From Catalinimonas sp038039535 (GTDB lineage: Bacteria; Bacteroidota; Bacteroidia; Cytophagales; Cyclobacteriaceae): a DNA stretch of 64,000 bases. Every line of letters begins with the position of its first letter. Positions within the stretch are counted from its first letter, which is position 1. Below are positions 1 to 9,108 of this stretch, in pieces. The stretch covers positions 248,001-312,000 of the forward strand of contig NZ_JBBPHP010000002.1 of NCBI RefSeq assembly GCF_038039535.1, in the 5' to 3' direction. Below the pieces are notes generated by a model that saw only the letters and a list, made by a program, of their open reading frames with translations, was not told the origin of the DNA and did no database searches. Position numbers and translations under genes: made by a program.

Positions 1-507
1 TTTGACATAACACTGGCCAGAGGCTTGTCTTATTATACCGGGGCAATATTTGAGGTGAAAGCCAATAACGCAGTAATCAGCAGCAGCATCAGTGGAGGAG
101 GGCGTTATGATGACCTTACTGGTGTGTTCGGTATGCCCGGTGTTTCAGGAGTAGGTATCTCTTTCGGTGTTGACCGTATTTATGATGTGATGGAAGGCTT
201 AGGCCTGTTTCCGGGAGAAAATCTTGCCGGTACACAGGTTTTATTCATCAGCTTTGACGAAGAAACTGAAAAGCACGCACTCGGCTTATTAAGTAAAGTG
301 CGCAAAGCAGGCATAAGCGCTGAAATCTATCCTGACCAGGTAAAGCTTAAGAAGCAGTTTGCTTACGCAGACAAAAAAAATATCCCTTATACGATAGTGG
401 TAGGGGCAGATGAAATGCAGAAACAGGCTTACGGCCTAAAAAATCTGAAAAGTGGGGAGCAGGAAAATCTGAAGATAGAGGAGATCATTGGCAGGCTCAG
501 ACAATGA
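1..507 (+). CDS. hisS: Histidyl-tRNA synthetase, C-terminal part (5' end outside the window)
   Basis: The reading frame is open from base 1, so this is the 3' part of a gene starting before the window. It attaches histidine to tRNA-His in the cytoplasm. The first visible residues carry the histidine-binding motif LARGLSYYTG, followed by GGGRYDDL and GISFGVDRI, which belong to the class II catalytic core (motif 3 region). The last ~95 residues (from about GTQVLFISF) form the anticodon-binding alpha/beta domain usual in HisRS. The stop is TGA at 505-507. Only about 168 of roughly 450 residues are present. Identification is certain from the motifs. Confidence 0.97.
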   Translation, partial: FDITLARGLSYYTGAIFEVKANNAVISSSISGGGRYDDLTGVFGMPGVSGVGISFGVDRIYDVMEGLGLFPGENLAGTQVLFISFDEETEKHALGLLSKVRKAGISAEIYPDQVKLKKQFAYADKKNIPYTIVVGADEMQKQAYGLKNLKSGEQENLKIEEIIGRLRQ

Positions 508-559
508 ATGCTGATCATCTGCGTTTTATGTAACAAAACGAAGCCCAACCATCACTGCA

Positions 560-2236
560 TTGCGAATTCGTATACTCTTAAGCTTACTCTTATGCTGCTG
601 TAGCCTGGCATTTACCGCTCATGGGCAGGTGCAAAGCCCTAAGGAGCGCTTTGAAGTAAATATCACCAAAGGTTGTGCTCCGCTAACAGTTACTGCGATC
701 AACCTTTTCGCGGATATACCGGATGTACCCATCGTTTGGAATTTTGATTGGGATGGAGACGAAGGTAACATCACAGTTGATCCGGATGCTTCTCCGCAAA
801 GTGCAAGTTTTGAATATACTGAGCCCGGTACTTACAGGCTATTGCAGGTGATAGGAAATATTAATGATCCTATTGATACAATTATCATTGAAGTGATGGA
901 GCCCAGAGAGCCGCAGTATACAGTTTATAATTGCATCAATAACACAGTTTACATAGACTTTAGCGAAGAGGATTATTACGATCAGCTATTTTTTGATTTT
1001 GGGGATGGTGGAATTCAAACGGTTGCGACTGATCAGGAATTTTTAACCTATCAATATTTTGATGAGGGAGAGTATACAATTGCTGCGGAAGGACTTTTTG
1101 AGGATGGAGCACCTAATTGTGGCCTGGCTGATACCACAATAAGCACCGTTGAAAACCTGGAAATTGCTACTTTGTCGCAAGTCAGCGTAGAAAGTGAGCA
1201 GGAAATTCAGATGACCTTTGAACTGGCCGACCCAAATGTTTCTTATCGGCTGGAAGTAGATGAAAATGGTAGTAGCGATTTTAATTTTGCTTCCATAGAC
1301 TTATCAGGAAACAGCAGTGACTACACCTGGAGTGACTCTAATATCAATACCCGTGATAATTATTATTGCTTTCGCATAGTGGCGGTGAACCGCTGTGACG
1401 AAAGCCTTAATCAATTTTCAGACACTGTCTGCAGCATTGCACTACAGGCTACGGCAGAGGATCTTCAGAATCAGCTGGAGTGGCAAAGTGAAGGATTTAC
1501 TTCCTTTCAGCTAAACCGGGATGGTGATCAGCTTGCTGAGCTTAGTGCTACATCCTATACCGATTCTGATGTCTCCTGCCAGGTAGATTATGTGTATAGC
1601 ATTGTGGCAGAGCGCGACGGAGCGCGTAGTATTTCTCTGGAAGAAAGTGTTACCGCTATTTCTACTACAATACCTTTAGCGCCTGGCAACCTGGAAGCAG
1701 AGTTGCAGGGAACAGGTGCACTATTACAATGGCCCGCAGTAAATGAAGCGGAGCAGTATTACATCTACCGTTCAGAGGATGGGAGCAACAGGCAGTTATA
1801 TGATTCACTACAGCAGGGTACTACCAGTCTTTCGTACATTGAGACACAGGAGCTTACTGTGGATGTAGAATATTGTTATCAGATATCATACATCAATGCG
1901 TGTGGTAATGAGTCTGAGTTAAGTGAAGAAGCATGTATTATCCTACCCCAACAGGCCAGAGTATTCCTTCCTAATGCTTTTACTCCCAATGGAGATGGTC
2001 TCAACGATACTTTTGTGTACAAAGCAGAGCTTCTGGAGTCTGTACAGTTTCAGATATTCAATCGCTGGGGCGAACTGTTATTTTCAACTACTGAGTTAGG
2101 TACAGGATGGGATGGAATCTATCAGGGAGGTTTGGCTCCTCAGGGTACATATCTCTACGTTTTACAAGTAGTAGATCAGTTAGGAAATTCCTTCAGTAGA
2201 TCAGGAAAGTTTACACTGCTTAATGCAGCACCTTGA
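560..2236 (+). CDS. Secreted PKD/FN3 protein with T9SS type B (CHU_C) sorting domain
   Basis: 558 aa, starting with a TTG codon that directly opens a signal peptide (MRIRILLSLLLCCCSLAFTAHGQ region); no in-frame ATG lies near. Residues ~30-110 resemble a PKD domain, with a second PKD-like stretch around DFGDGG. Two fibronectin-III-like segments follow (about 290-460). The C-terminal ~85 residues are a textbook gliding motility-associated C-terminal domain: VFLPNAFTPNGDGLNDTF, then FNRWGELLF and GWDGIYQGG. Such domains target proteins through the type IX secretion system to the cell surface or medium. Ligand is unknown. The gene stands alone between hisS and ebfC. Confidence 0.92.
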   Translation: MRIRILLSLLLCCCSLAFTAHGQVQSPKERFEVNITKGCAPLTVTAINLFADIPDVPIVWNFDWDGDEGNITVDPDASPQSASFEYTEPGTYRLLQVIGNINDPIDTIIIEVMEPREPQYTVYNCINNTVYIDFSEEDYYDQLFFDFGDGGIQTVATDQEFLTYQYFDEGEYTIAAEGLFEDGAPNCGLADTTISTVENLEIATLSQVSVESEQEIQMTFELADPNVSYRLEVDENGSSDFNFASIDLSGNSSDYTWSDSNINTRDNYYCFRIVAVNRCDESLNQFSDTVCSIALQATAEDLQNQLEWQSEGFTSFQLNRDGDQLAELSATSYTDSDVSCQVDYVYSIVAERDGARSISLEESVTAISTTIPLAPGNLEAELQGTGALLQWPAVNEAEQYYIYRSEDGSNRQLYDSLQQGTTSLSYIETQELTVDVEYCYQISYINACGNESELSEEACIILPQQARVFLPNAFTPNGDGLNDTFVYKAELLESVQFQIFNRWGELLFSTTELGTGWDGIYQGGLAPQGTYLYVLQVVDQLGNSFSRSGKFTLLNAAP

Positions 2237-2315
2237 GATAAACAAGCATGCTGTAAATTACGTTGAATAAATTCTATATTTACGAAGTCTTATTTTACAT
2301 ATAATTGAGAAAGCT

Positions 2316-2648
2316 ATGTTTGACATGAATAAAATGATGGAGAAGGTGAAAGAAGTGCAGGAGAAGATGAAAGAAGCACAGGAAAAACTGGAGGACATTA
2401 CTGCTACAGCAGAAGCAGGAGCGGGTATGGTAAAAGCTACCGTAAACGGTAAAAAGGAAGTAATAGATATTGAAATTGATAACGATATCATAAAGCCCGA
2501 AGACAAAGAAATTATTCAGGACCTGGTGGTTGCAGCTATCAACAAAGCGCTGACAGAGGTAGATGCAAAAGCCAAAGAAGAAATGAAAAAATCAACCCAG
2601 GGTTTTATGCCTAATATACCAGGATTTGATTTTGGGAATATGGCCTAA
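2316..2648 (+). CDS. YbaB/EbfC family nucleoid-associated protein
   Basis: 110 aa. Small homodimeric DNA-binding protein of the YbaB/EbfC family, which coats the nucleoid and may affect gene expression. The sequence starts MFDMNKMMEKVKEVQEKMKEAQEKL, a coiled helical N-terminus typical of the family. The rest has the conserved core with NGKKEVIDIEID, then KEIIQDLVVAAINKAL. The stop TAA overlaps by one base the ATG of the following glycosyltransferase (TAATG), so the two are probably translated together. In many bacteria ebfC sits beside dnaX-recR; here it does not. Confidence 0.93.
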   Translation: MFDMNKMMEKVKEVQEKMKEAQEKLEDITATAEAGAGMVKATVNGKKEVIDIEIDNDIIKPEDKEIIQDLVVAAINKALTEVDAKAKEEMKKSTQGFMPNIPGFDFGNMA

Positions 2649-3667
2649 TGGAGCAGGCAGCAGTAATCATTTTAAATTATAATGGACTTCATTTTCTGAA
2701 GCAGTTTTTACCCTCAGTCGTCAAATATAGTAAGGGGCACCGGGTGATCGTAGCAGATAATGGTTCTACTGATGATTCGCTTGTCTACCTAAAAGAGCAT
2801 TTTCCTGAAGAAGTAGAGATTATCGCTTTCAAGGAAAACTACGGTTTTGCCAAAGGCTATGACTTAGCACTTCAGCAAATTGATAATAAATACAGTATAC
2901 TCCTGAATTCAGATGTAGAGGTAACTGAAAACTGGATCAATCCTCTCATTGAGTTTATGGAAACAGATGATAACATAGCAGCCTGTCAACCCAAGATCAA
3001 GGCCTATCATCAAAAAGATACCTTTGAACATGCCGGAGCTGCCGGCGGATTTATTGATCTCATTGCTTATCCGTTTTGCCGGGGACGCATACTGGATACT
3101 CTGGAAAAAGATCAGGGACAGTATGATGACATCAAGCAGGTTTTTTGGGCAAGCGGAGCCTGCTTTTTTGCCAGAACAGAGGTTTATAATCAATTAGGTG
3201 GGTTTGATGATATTTTTCATGCTCATATGGAGGAGATTGATTTGTGTTGGAGAATCAACGCTTCCGGTTATAAGATTTTTTATCACCCTGGTAGTACAAT
3301 ATATCACGTGGGAGGAGGGACCATGCCAGCAACTAATCCCAAAAAAACATACCTCAATTTCAGAAACAGTACAGGAATGCTGTACAAAAATTCTTCATCA
3401 GCAAGTCTTTGGTGGAAAATTCCTGGCAAAATGATGATAGATACATTAGCTGCTTTGAAATTTCTTTCAGAAGGAAAAATAAAAGATGCTCAGGCAGTTA
3501 TGCTGGCAAATGTACATTTTCTTGTTAACTTGGAGCGCTGGAATAAAAGGCGCATAGAAGTTAGGAAATTACATTCTGTGAAAATAAGAGAAATCATTTA
3601 CCCTAAAGTGCTGGTTTTTGAGCGGTATCTGAAGCAGAAAAAAGTCTTTAGCCAATTCAATTTTTAG
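2648..3667 (+). CDS. Family 2 glycosyltransferase (rhamnosyltransferase-like)
   Basis: 339 aa, GT-A fold. N-terminal VIILNYNG (7-14) and VADNGSTDDS (35-44) form the nucleotide-sugar site. NSDVEV (87-92) holds the metal-binding DxD-like motif, and the acceptor region has GGFDDIFHAHMEEIDLCWR. The family (WcaE/WbbL-type, GT2) transfers sugars onto cell-envelope glycans from nucleotide-diphosphate donors at the inner face of the membrane. The start ATG overlaps the ebfC stop, which argues for translational coupling. Specific donor and acceptor cannot be read from the sequence. Its 3' end overlaps the 3' end of the convergent PspC-like gene by a few bases. Confidence 0.9.
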   Translation: MEQAAVIILNYNGLHFLKQFLPSVVKYSKGHRVIVADNGSTDDSLVYLKEHFPEEVEIIAFKENYGFAKGYDLALQQIDNKYSILLNSDVEVTENWINPLIEFMETDDNIAACQPKIKAYHQKDTFEHAGAAGGFIDLIAYPFCRGRILDTLEKDQGQYDDIKQVFWASGACFFARTEVYNQLGGFDDIFHAHMEEIDLCWRINASGYKIFYHPGSTIYHVGGGTMPATNPKKTYLNFRNSTGMLYKNSSSASLWWKIPGKMMIDTLAALKFLSEGKIKDAQAVMLANVHFLVNLERWNKRRIEVRKLHSVKIREIIYPKVLVFERYLKQKKVFSQFNF

Positions 3668-3885
3668 TTCCAGATCTGATTGTATTGTCTTCTTAGGTGC
3701 CTTCTTAAGTTCATAATAAAGGCTAAACCCATATAAATAAGTAGAGGGGAGCCGAAGGTGAGAAATGAGGCGTAAATAAAAAATAATCTGATACTGGAAG
3801 TTGAAATACTCAGTATTTCACCCAGGCGGGTACATACGCCAAATGCTTGTTCTTCAAAGAAATGCTGTAACTTTCTCATATTCAT
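3664..3885 (-). CDS. PspC-domain small membrane protein
   Basis: About 73 aa from the ATG at 3885 (or 71 from the ATG at 3879); an ATG at 3924 exists, but the added residues are an AT-rich stretch unlike the family. The core FGVCTRLGEILSISTSSIRLFF followed by a hydrophobic segment and LRRHLRRQ matches the PspC fold (GVcaGla.yf.id...vRl.fv). PspC proteins sit in the inner membrane and take part in phage-shock or envelope stress sensing; stand-alone short forms are common in Bacteroidota and poorly characterised. One to two transmembrane helices. Confidence 0.7.
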   Translation of the reverse strand: MNMRKLQHFFEEQAFGVCTRLGEILSISTSSIRLFFIYASFLTFGSPLLIYMGLAFIMNLRRHLRRQYNQIWN

Positions 3886-3957
3886 AGAGTAAAAACAAAA
3901 CAAAAATGTAATCATTTTGTTCAAATCTTATCAAAAATAACTATTTTTTCGCCAAAA

Positions 3958-3988
3958 TTGTAATATTGGTAATAACCTAATAATTTCG
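3958..3988 (+). promoter_or_regulatory. Probable sigma-A promoter of the OmpA/TPR lipoprotein gene
   Basis: TTG at 3958-3960 and TAATTTCG at 3981-3988 are separated by 20 bases, close to the Bacteroidota TTTG / TAnnTTTG promoter (one mismatch in the -7 element). The ATG lies 29 bases downstream of the -7 element. Seen by eye only. Confidence 0.45.
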
Positions 3989-4016
3989 CATCACCAACTA
4001 ACCAAACTTTTAAATT

Positions 4017-5825
4017 ATGAATCAAGTGAAAAATTTACTGTTTACTTTTATACTTCTTGGCTTGGTCGCTTTTTCGGGGTGTAACTCCCTTAAGAAGATG
4101 GTTAAGATGGCTGAAGATCAGGAACTGACTGTGGAACCTTCTCCTTTGGAAGTTCACGGAGATCAGGTTGATTTTGAGATGTCAGCTGTACTACCAGTCA
4201 AAATGCTGAAAAAAGAGAAAGTATATACTGTTAATACTTTCTACAAGTATGGCACTGACAGCGTAGAAGTTGGAAGTATTGAATTCCGTGCTGAGGATTT
4301 TCCTAATGGAGCGGAGCAACAGCCTAGAAAATCAGAGTCTTTTTCTTTTGCTTACGATGATGAAGCAATGGATGATGGATACCTAATGGTACAAGGTGTA
4401 GCTTCTGACCCTAATTCAGGCAAGACTGCTTCAACTCCTATGTTACAGGTAGCTGAAGGTTTAATTACTACTTCACAGCTTGTACAGGTACCTTCAGGAT
4501 TAGACGGCGTATTGTATGCAGATCATGGATACAACACTGCAGAAGAATTAGAGCCTACTTACGTTAACTTCTATTTTGCTCAAGGTAGCTCTTACCTGAG
4601 ACCTTCTGAAGTGCGCAGTGACCGCGGCGAAAGATTCAGAAACTTTATTGCTGAAAAGAACGTGACCCGTTCAGTGACTATCACAGGTACTCACTCACCT
4701 GAAGGACCTGAAAGAGTAAACGAAAACTTATCTCAAGATCGTGCTGCTCGTATTGAAGAATATTACAGAACTCAGATGGATCGTTATGATTATTCTGATG
4801 CTGCTGATGAAATTAACTTCATCCTTAAGCCAGTAGTAGAAGACTGGAGTGGATTGAGAGAAGCTCTACAAGAATATGATGGTTTGGACCAGTCAGAAAA
4901 GCAGGCTTATTACGACATCATTGATGGCTCTGGTACTTTTGAGGAAAAAGAAGATCAAATGCACCAATTGCCTACTTACAACGAAGTCTTCAGAGAGCTT
5001 TATCCTGATTTGAGAGCTGCTAAGACAGAGGTTTTAACTGTAAAAGAAAAGAAAACTGAATCTCAGATTTCTGTACTTTCTAAGCAGGTTTCAGAAGATG
5101 CAGTGCAATCTGATACTCTTTCTGAGCAAGAATTGCTTTATGGTGCTACTTTAACACCTTCATTGGACGAGAAAGCAGCTATTTACGAGAAAGCCATTGA
5201 ACTACATAATAGCTGGGTAGCTCATAATAATCTTGGTGCAGTATACTTGCAGCAGGCTATGGAAGCTAGTGAATCTGAAATGGAAGATTATCTTGGTCAG
5301 GCTCAGACTCAACTTGAGACCGCTGCTCGTATGAATGATAATGCTGAGTCTCATGCTAACCTGGCTATCATCTACGCTCTGCAGGGCAACAAAGAGAAAG
5401 CCATGGATGAAATCTCTAGTGCCAGCGGAATGCAGCCTACTATGCAGGGAGCAAGTGCTTCTATCAATGGTATCAAAGGTGCTGTAGAGATTATGCTTGC
5501 AGAGTATGATCAGGCTGTCTCTTCTCTTTCAAATGCATCTGAAAGTGCTGTAAACCTCTTCAATCTTGGTTTAGCTCAGATACTTTCTGAAAACTACGAA
5601 AATGCAATTACCAGCTTTGAAGAAGCACTTAGTGAAGACAGTGATTTCGGATTAGCCAGCTATGGTATTGCCGTGGCCAATGCTAGACTTCAGAATGAAA
5701 GCGCTGTGTATGAAGCATTAGGTAATGCTGTGAGCGCTACTTCTGAACTGAGAGAAAGAGCTGTTACAGATCTTGAGTTTGCAAATTACAACGAATCTGA
5801 TCAATTCAGAAACGCACTTCAATAG
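4017..5825 (+). CDS. Lipoprotein with OmpA-like and TPR segments
   Basis: 602 aa. A lipoprotein signal peptide ends in the lipobox AFSGC with Cys22, so the protein is probably anchored to the outer membrane. Residues ~25-165 form a beta-rich region. Residues ~180-260 resemble a degenerate OmpA/MotB peptidoglycan-binding domain (YVNFYFAQGSSYLRPSE ... GTHSPEGPERVNENLSQDRA). The second half has TPR-like helices: NSWVAHNNLGAVYLQQAM, AESHANLAIIYALQGN and AVNLFNLGLAQILSENYENA. The combination recalls Bacteroidota envelope scaffold lipoproteins that tie outer-membrane machines to peptidoglycan, but it lacks the beta-propeller of PorE. Codon choice is uniform and biased, as in highly expressed genes. 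Precise role unknown. Confidence 0.8.
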   Translation: MNQVKNLLFTFILLGLVAFSGCNSLKKMVKMAEDQELTVEPSPLEVHGDQVDFEMSAVLPVKMLKKEKVYTVNTFYKYGTDSVEVGSIEFRAEDFPNGAEQQPRKSESFSFAYDDEAMDDGYLMVQGVASDPNSGKTASTPMLQVAEGLITTSQLVQVPSGLDGVLYADHGYNTAEELEPTYVNFYFAQGSSYLRPSEVRSDRGERFRNFIAEKNVTRSVTITGTHSPEGPERVNENLSQDRAARIEEYYRTQMDRYDYSDAADEINFILKPVVEDWSGLREALQEYDGLDQSEKQAYYDIIDGSGTFEEKEDQMHQLPTYNEVFRELYPDLRAAKTEVLTVKEKKTESQISVLSKQVSEDAVQSDTLSEQELLYGATLTPSLDEKAAIYEKAIELHNSWVAHNNLGAVYLQQAMEASESEMEDYLGQAQTQLETAARMNDNAESHANLAIIYALQGNKEKAMDEISSASGMQPTMQGASASINGIKGAVEIMLAEYDQAVSSLSNASESAVNLFNLGLAQILSENYENAITSFEEALSEDSDFGLASYGIAVANARLQNESAVYEALGNAVSATSELRERAVTDLEFANYNESDQFRNALQ

Positions 5826-5856
5826 TTCAAGTTTAAGATTTGGTGATGAATTTATT

Positions 5857-5887
5857 AAGCCTTCCTATCGTAGGAAGGCTTTTTTCT
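5857..5887 (+). terminator. Rho-independent terminator of the OmpA/TPR lipoprotein gene
   Basis: Perfect 11-bp stem (5857-5867 with 5871-5881), 3-base loop TCG, followed by a T run. Lies 31 bases after the stop. Confidence 0.93.
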
Positions 5888-5976
5888 TAATATTGATGTC
5901 ATCAAGCTTCATGTTATTTTGTTAATTAGGGGCTGAAATACTAATTTTAAACTCTTTATACAACTAAGGATAAAGC

Positions 5977-6960
5977 ATGAGAGAAATACAATTCAGAGAG
6001 GCCATACAGGAGGCCATGTCAGAAGAAATGCGCAGGGATAAAAATGTATTCCTGATGGGAGAAGAAGTAGCCGAATATAATGGTGCTTATAAAGCTAGCC
6101 AGGGAATGCTGGATGAGTTTGGGCCAGAACGCGTGATTGATACTCCTATCGCTGAGTTAGGCTTTACTGGCATTGGTATAGGGGCTGCAATGAATGGCCT
6201 AAGACCTATTATTGAATTTATGACATTCAATTTTTCACTGGTGGCAATTGATCAGATTATCAATGGCGCTGCAAAAATGATGTCTATGTCCGGTGGGCAG
6301 TTACCGGTACCTATTGTATTCCGTGGACCAACCGGTAATGCAGGACAGCTAAGTTCTCAACACTCTCAAAATTTTGATAATTGGTATGCCAATACTCCTG
6401 GGTTAAAAGTAGTTGTTCCAAGCAACCCTAAACAGGCCAAGGGGCTACTTAAAACCTCTATACGCGACAATGATCCTGTGATCTTTATGGAATCAGAGTT
6501 GATGTATGGTGATAAGGGAGAAGTACCAGAAGATAATGAGTTTTTACTTCCTCTAGGTAAGGCTGAAGTAGTCCGTGAAGGAAGTGATGTAACCATCGTA
6601 TCTTTCGGAAAAATGATGAAAGTAGCTTTTGAGTCAGCAGATGAACTGGCTAAAGATAATGTCAATGCTGAAGTTATAGATCTGATGACGATACGTCCGA
6701 TAGATTATCAAACCGTGGTTGATTCAGTAAAGAAAACTAATCGTCTGGTAATAGTGGAAGAAGCCTGGCCCTTGGGTGCAATTTCGTCGGAAATTACTTA
6801 TCATATACAACGCCATGCTTTTGATTATCTGGATGCCCCAATCCGAAGAATTAATAACTGGGACGTGCCTCTTCCTTATGCACCAACCCTGATAGAAGAA
6901 ATCTTGCCTAATGCCAAAAAGACTATACAGGCATGTAAAGATGTAATGTATATTTCATAG
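5977..6960 (+). CDS. pdhB: Pyruvate dehydrogenase E1 component, beta subunit
   Basis: 327 aa, full length for the family. With the alpha subunit it forms the thiamine-diphosphate E1 enzyme of the pyruvate dehydrogenase complex in the cytoplasm. The N-terminus MREIQFREAIQEAMSEEM, the block MGEEVAEYNGAYKASQGM, the TPIAELGFTGIGIGAAM region (containing the ThDP-activating Glu) and the VFRGPTGNAGQLSSQHSQ block match PdhB; the C-terminal transketolase domain contains LVIVEEAWPLGAISSEI. No alpha subunit or E2 gene is adjacent, which is common in Bacteroidota. The alternative, a branched-chain 2-oxoacid E1 beta, is less likely given the PdhB-like blocks. Confidence 0.93.
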   Translation: MREIQFREAIQEAMSEEMRRDKNVFLMGEEVAEYNGAYKASQGMLDEFGPERVIDTPIAELGFTGIGIGAAMNGLRPIIEFMTFNFSLVAIDQIINGAAKMMSMSGGQLPVPIVFRGPTGNAGQLSSQHSQNFDNWYANTPGLKVVVPSNPKQAKGLLKTSIRDNDPVIFMESELMYGDKGEVPEDNEFLLPLGKAEVVREGSDVTIVSFGKMMKVAFESADELAKDNVNAEVIDLMTIRPIDYQTVVDSVKKTNRLVIVEEAWPLGAISSEITYHIQRHAFDYLDAPIRRINNWDVPLPYAPTLIEEILPNAKKTIQACKDVMYIS

Positions 6961-6977
6961 AAATTAAACTTATTATA

Positions 6978-7008
6978 AAAAAAGAGCAGCTTAAAACTGC
7001 TCTTTTTT
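6978..7008. terminator. Bidirectional terminator between pdhB and ffh
   Basis: Twelve-bp stem (6978-6989 with 6997-7008) with A-run on the left and T-run on the right arm, seven-base loop. It lies between the convergent pdhB and ffh stops and can serve both strands. Confidence 0.9.
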
Positions 7009-7012
7009 ATGC

Positions 7013-8338
7013 CTATGAAAAAGGATTGATATTGGCTAAACCTTTGTTATTGCCCATCTTGTTCATTTTCTTCATCATTTTTCGCATTTCTTCAAACTGC
7101 TTCAGTAAATTATTTACCTCTTGTACGGAGGTTCCGCTTCCACTGGCTATTCTTTTTTTACGGCTACCATTGATTACATTGGGTGCACCTCTTTCTTCAG
7201 GTGTCATAGATCGGATTATTGCCTCAATGGGCTTAAACGAATCATCATCAATATCAATGTTTTTAAGTGCTTTATTCATTCCCGGTAACAAGCCTAACAA
7301 ATCCTTGATGTTACCCATCTTTTTAATTTGCTGAAGCTGAGATAAAAAATCGTCGAAATCAAATTGGTTTTTGCGAATTTTCTTATTCAGGCGTTCTGCT
7401 TCTTCTTCATCAAAGGCCTGTTGAGCTTTCTCCACCAAAGTGGTAACGTCACCCATGTCCAAAATTCGGCGAGCCATACGGTCGGGATAAAAAATGTCAA
7501 TAGCATCCATTTTTTCACCGTTGCTCACAAACTTAATAGGCTTCTCTACTACCTTTCTGATAGACAGAGCTGCACCACCCCTGGTATCACCATCAAGTTT
7601 GGTTAAGACTACGCCATCAAAATCAATACGTTCATCAAAAGCCTTGGCTGTATTTACTGCATCCTGACCAGTCATGGAATCAACCACAAAAAGTGTCTCA
7701 GAGGGCTTAAGCGTTTGTTTGAGCGAAGAAATTTCATCCATCATCGCTTCATCTATTGCCAAACGCCCAGCGGTATCCACAATCACTATTTTTTTGCGAT
7801 TTTGTTTGGCATAAGCGATAGCATCCTGGGCAATTTTTAATGGATCTTTAGTTTCCTTATCTGCATAAACATCCACTCCCACCTGTTCACCTAAAACCTT
7901 TAACTGATCAATAGCAGCAGGTCGGTATACGTCACAAGCGGTTAGTAAAACTTCGCGGTTTTGCTTTTTTAAATGATTTGCGAGCTTACCGGAGAAAGTA
8001 GTTTTACCAGAACCTTGTAAGCCTGAAATTAGTATGATGGCAGGATCACCACTCACTTCAATATTGCTCTGTGTGCCACCCATCAGATCAGTTAGCTCCT
8101 CTTCTACGATTTTGGTAAGCAGCTGTCCTGGAGAAACTGAGATTAATACTTTCCGGCCAATGGCCTTTTCTTTAATGGAGTCTGTGACTTCTTTAGCTAC
8201 TTTAAAATTAACGTCAGCATCAATGAGTGCTCTGCGTATTTCTTTAACCGTCGTTGCTACGTTTACTTCAGTGATGGCACCCTGTCCTTTGAGGGTTTTG
8301 AATGCTCTATCTAAACGCGTACTTAAACTATCAAACAT
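7013..8338 (-). CDS. ffh: Signal recognition particle GTPase
   Basis: 441 aa. Protein part of the signal recognition particle that binds signal sequences of nascent membrane proteins and docks with FtsY. Order of domains: N helical bundle (1-~90), G domain with P-loop GLQGSGKTTFSGK, DVYRPAAIDQL, DTAGRL and TKLDGDTRGGAALS, then the methionine-rich M domain (~300-441), which ends in RKMMKKMNKMGNNKG. The start MFDSLSTRLDRAFKTLKGQG is the standard Ffh N-terminus. No SRP RNA gene was recognised beside it. Confidence 0.98.
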   Translation of the reverse strand: MFDSLSTRLDRAFKTLKGQGAITEVNVATTVKEIRRALIDADVNFKVAKEVTDSIKEKAIGRKVLISVSPGQLLTKIVEEELTDLMGGTQSNIEVSGDPAIILISGLQGSGKTTFSGKLANHLKKQNREVLLTACDVYRPAAIDQLKVLGEQVGVDVYADKETKDPLKIAQDAIAYAKQNRKKIVIVDTAGRLAIDEAMMDEISSLKQTLKPSETLFVVDSMTGQDAVNTAKAFDERIDFDGVVLTKLDGDTRGGAALSIRKVVEKPIKFVSNGEKMDAIDIFYPDRMARRILDMGDVTTLVEKAQQAFDEEEAERLNKKIRKNQFDFDDFLSQLQQIKKMGNIKDLLGLLPGMNKALKNIDIDDDSFKPIEAIIRSMTPEERGAPNVINGSRKKRIASGSGTSVQEVNNLLKQFEEMRKMMKKMNKMGNNKGLANINPFS

Positions 8339-9108
8339 ATACTTTCTCTTTTATAGTTTGTGCAATCTTGAGTATGATTTTTAAGGATAATAATTACAAA
8401 TCCCTAACCTAAAAACCTGAAAGTGTTGAATTTAACGAGATACATATATCTCACACAAAATAGTGCTCATTATACAAGCTCCTTAATTAATTCAACGTTC
8501 AAAGTTCGTGAAAAAAAAGGCGCGATAAAAGGCCAAAACTCATGAATGCTAAGAATAATACCTTTCAGCTTAACTCTTGTATTGATGATGTGGTAGCTAT
8601 AATAGAGTTACTTAAAAATTCAAAATACCTCATCACTTTTTAAGTTAAATGAAGAAAGGATACAAATCCAGAAGTTAAAGGATCTCTGGCTAGTGTACTG
8701 TTGTTTTATACCATGTTTGGTATTTCAAAGTAGCTTTGTGAGCAAAACAAAGAAGGTTTGTCTTCTGAAATTGCCCATTTCATATGGCACGCCTGGGTTT
8801 TGGCTAGACAATAATTCTAATTTGGTATTATCCATCCTGAGTAAGAAAGTTATTCTTTTCTAAAAGATAAGTTTAATAAAATCCTCTTCTTTTGTTGTGC
8901 TAGCAGTTTTACAATTCTCAGCAACTTAAATACGGGTTTTTAAGACTGTAATGCCAATGAGAAAACTGTAGTACTTTATTCAAATTTGTTTTTTCTTGGA
9001 AATAAAAAAACTCCCAAATAAATAAATTAATGGATATTCATTATTAATAAAATTATATTTTATTATATTTGTTATAATAATAATCATATTTAAACTAAAT
9101 ATTATCTA
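8339..9108. other. Gene-poor AT-rich spacer of about 770 bases
   Basis: Only short open frames occur here, the most gene-like being about 33 codons from the ATG at 8542 (with the sequence DDVVAIIELLKN), which I could not assign. Another short stretch around 8714-8810 translates as a broken frame with a stop after six codons. No RNA gene, IS end or long repeat was recognised. The right end is extremely AT-rich and has TATATTTG at 9064-9071, a possible -7 element for the TerB-like gene, but without a visible -33 element. Confidence 0.5.

Noticed and set aside
3198..3434. Open frames in other phases inside the glycosyltransferase gene and other large genes
   Set aside because: They overlap strongly supported genes and have no family motif of their own.
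3886..3924. Longer start for the PspC-like gene at 3924
   Set aside because: Adds an A/T-biased hydrophobic stretch that does not fit the family; the ATG at 3885 or 3879 is preferred.
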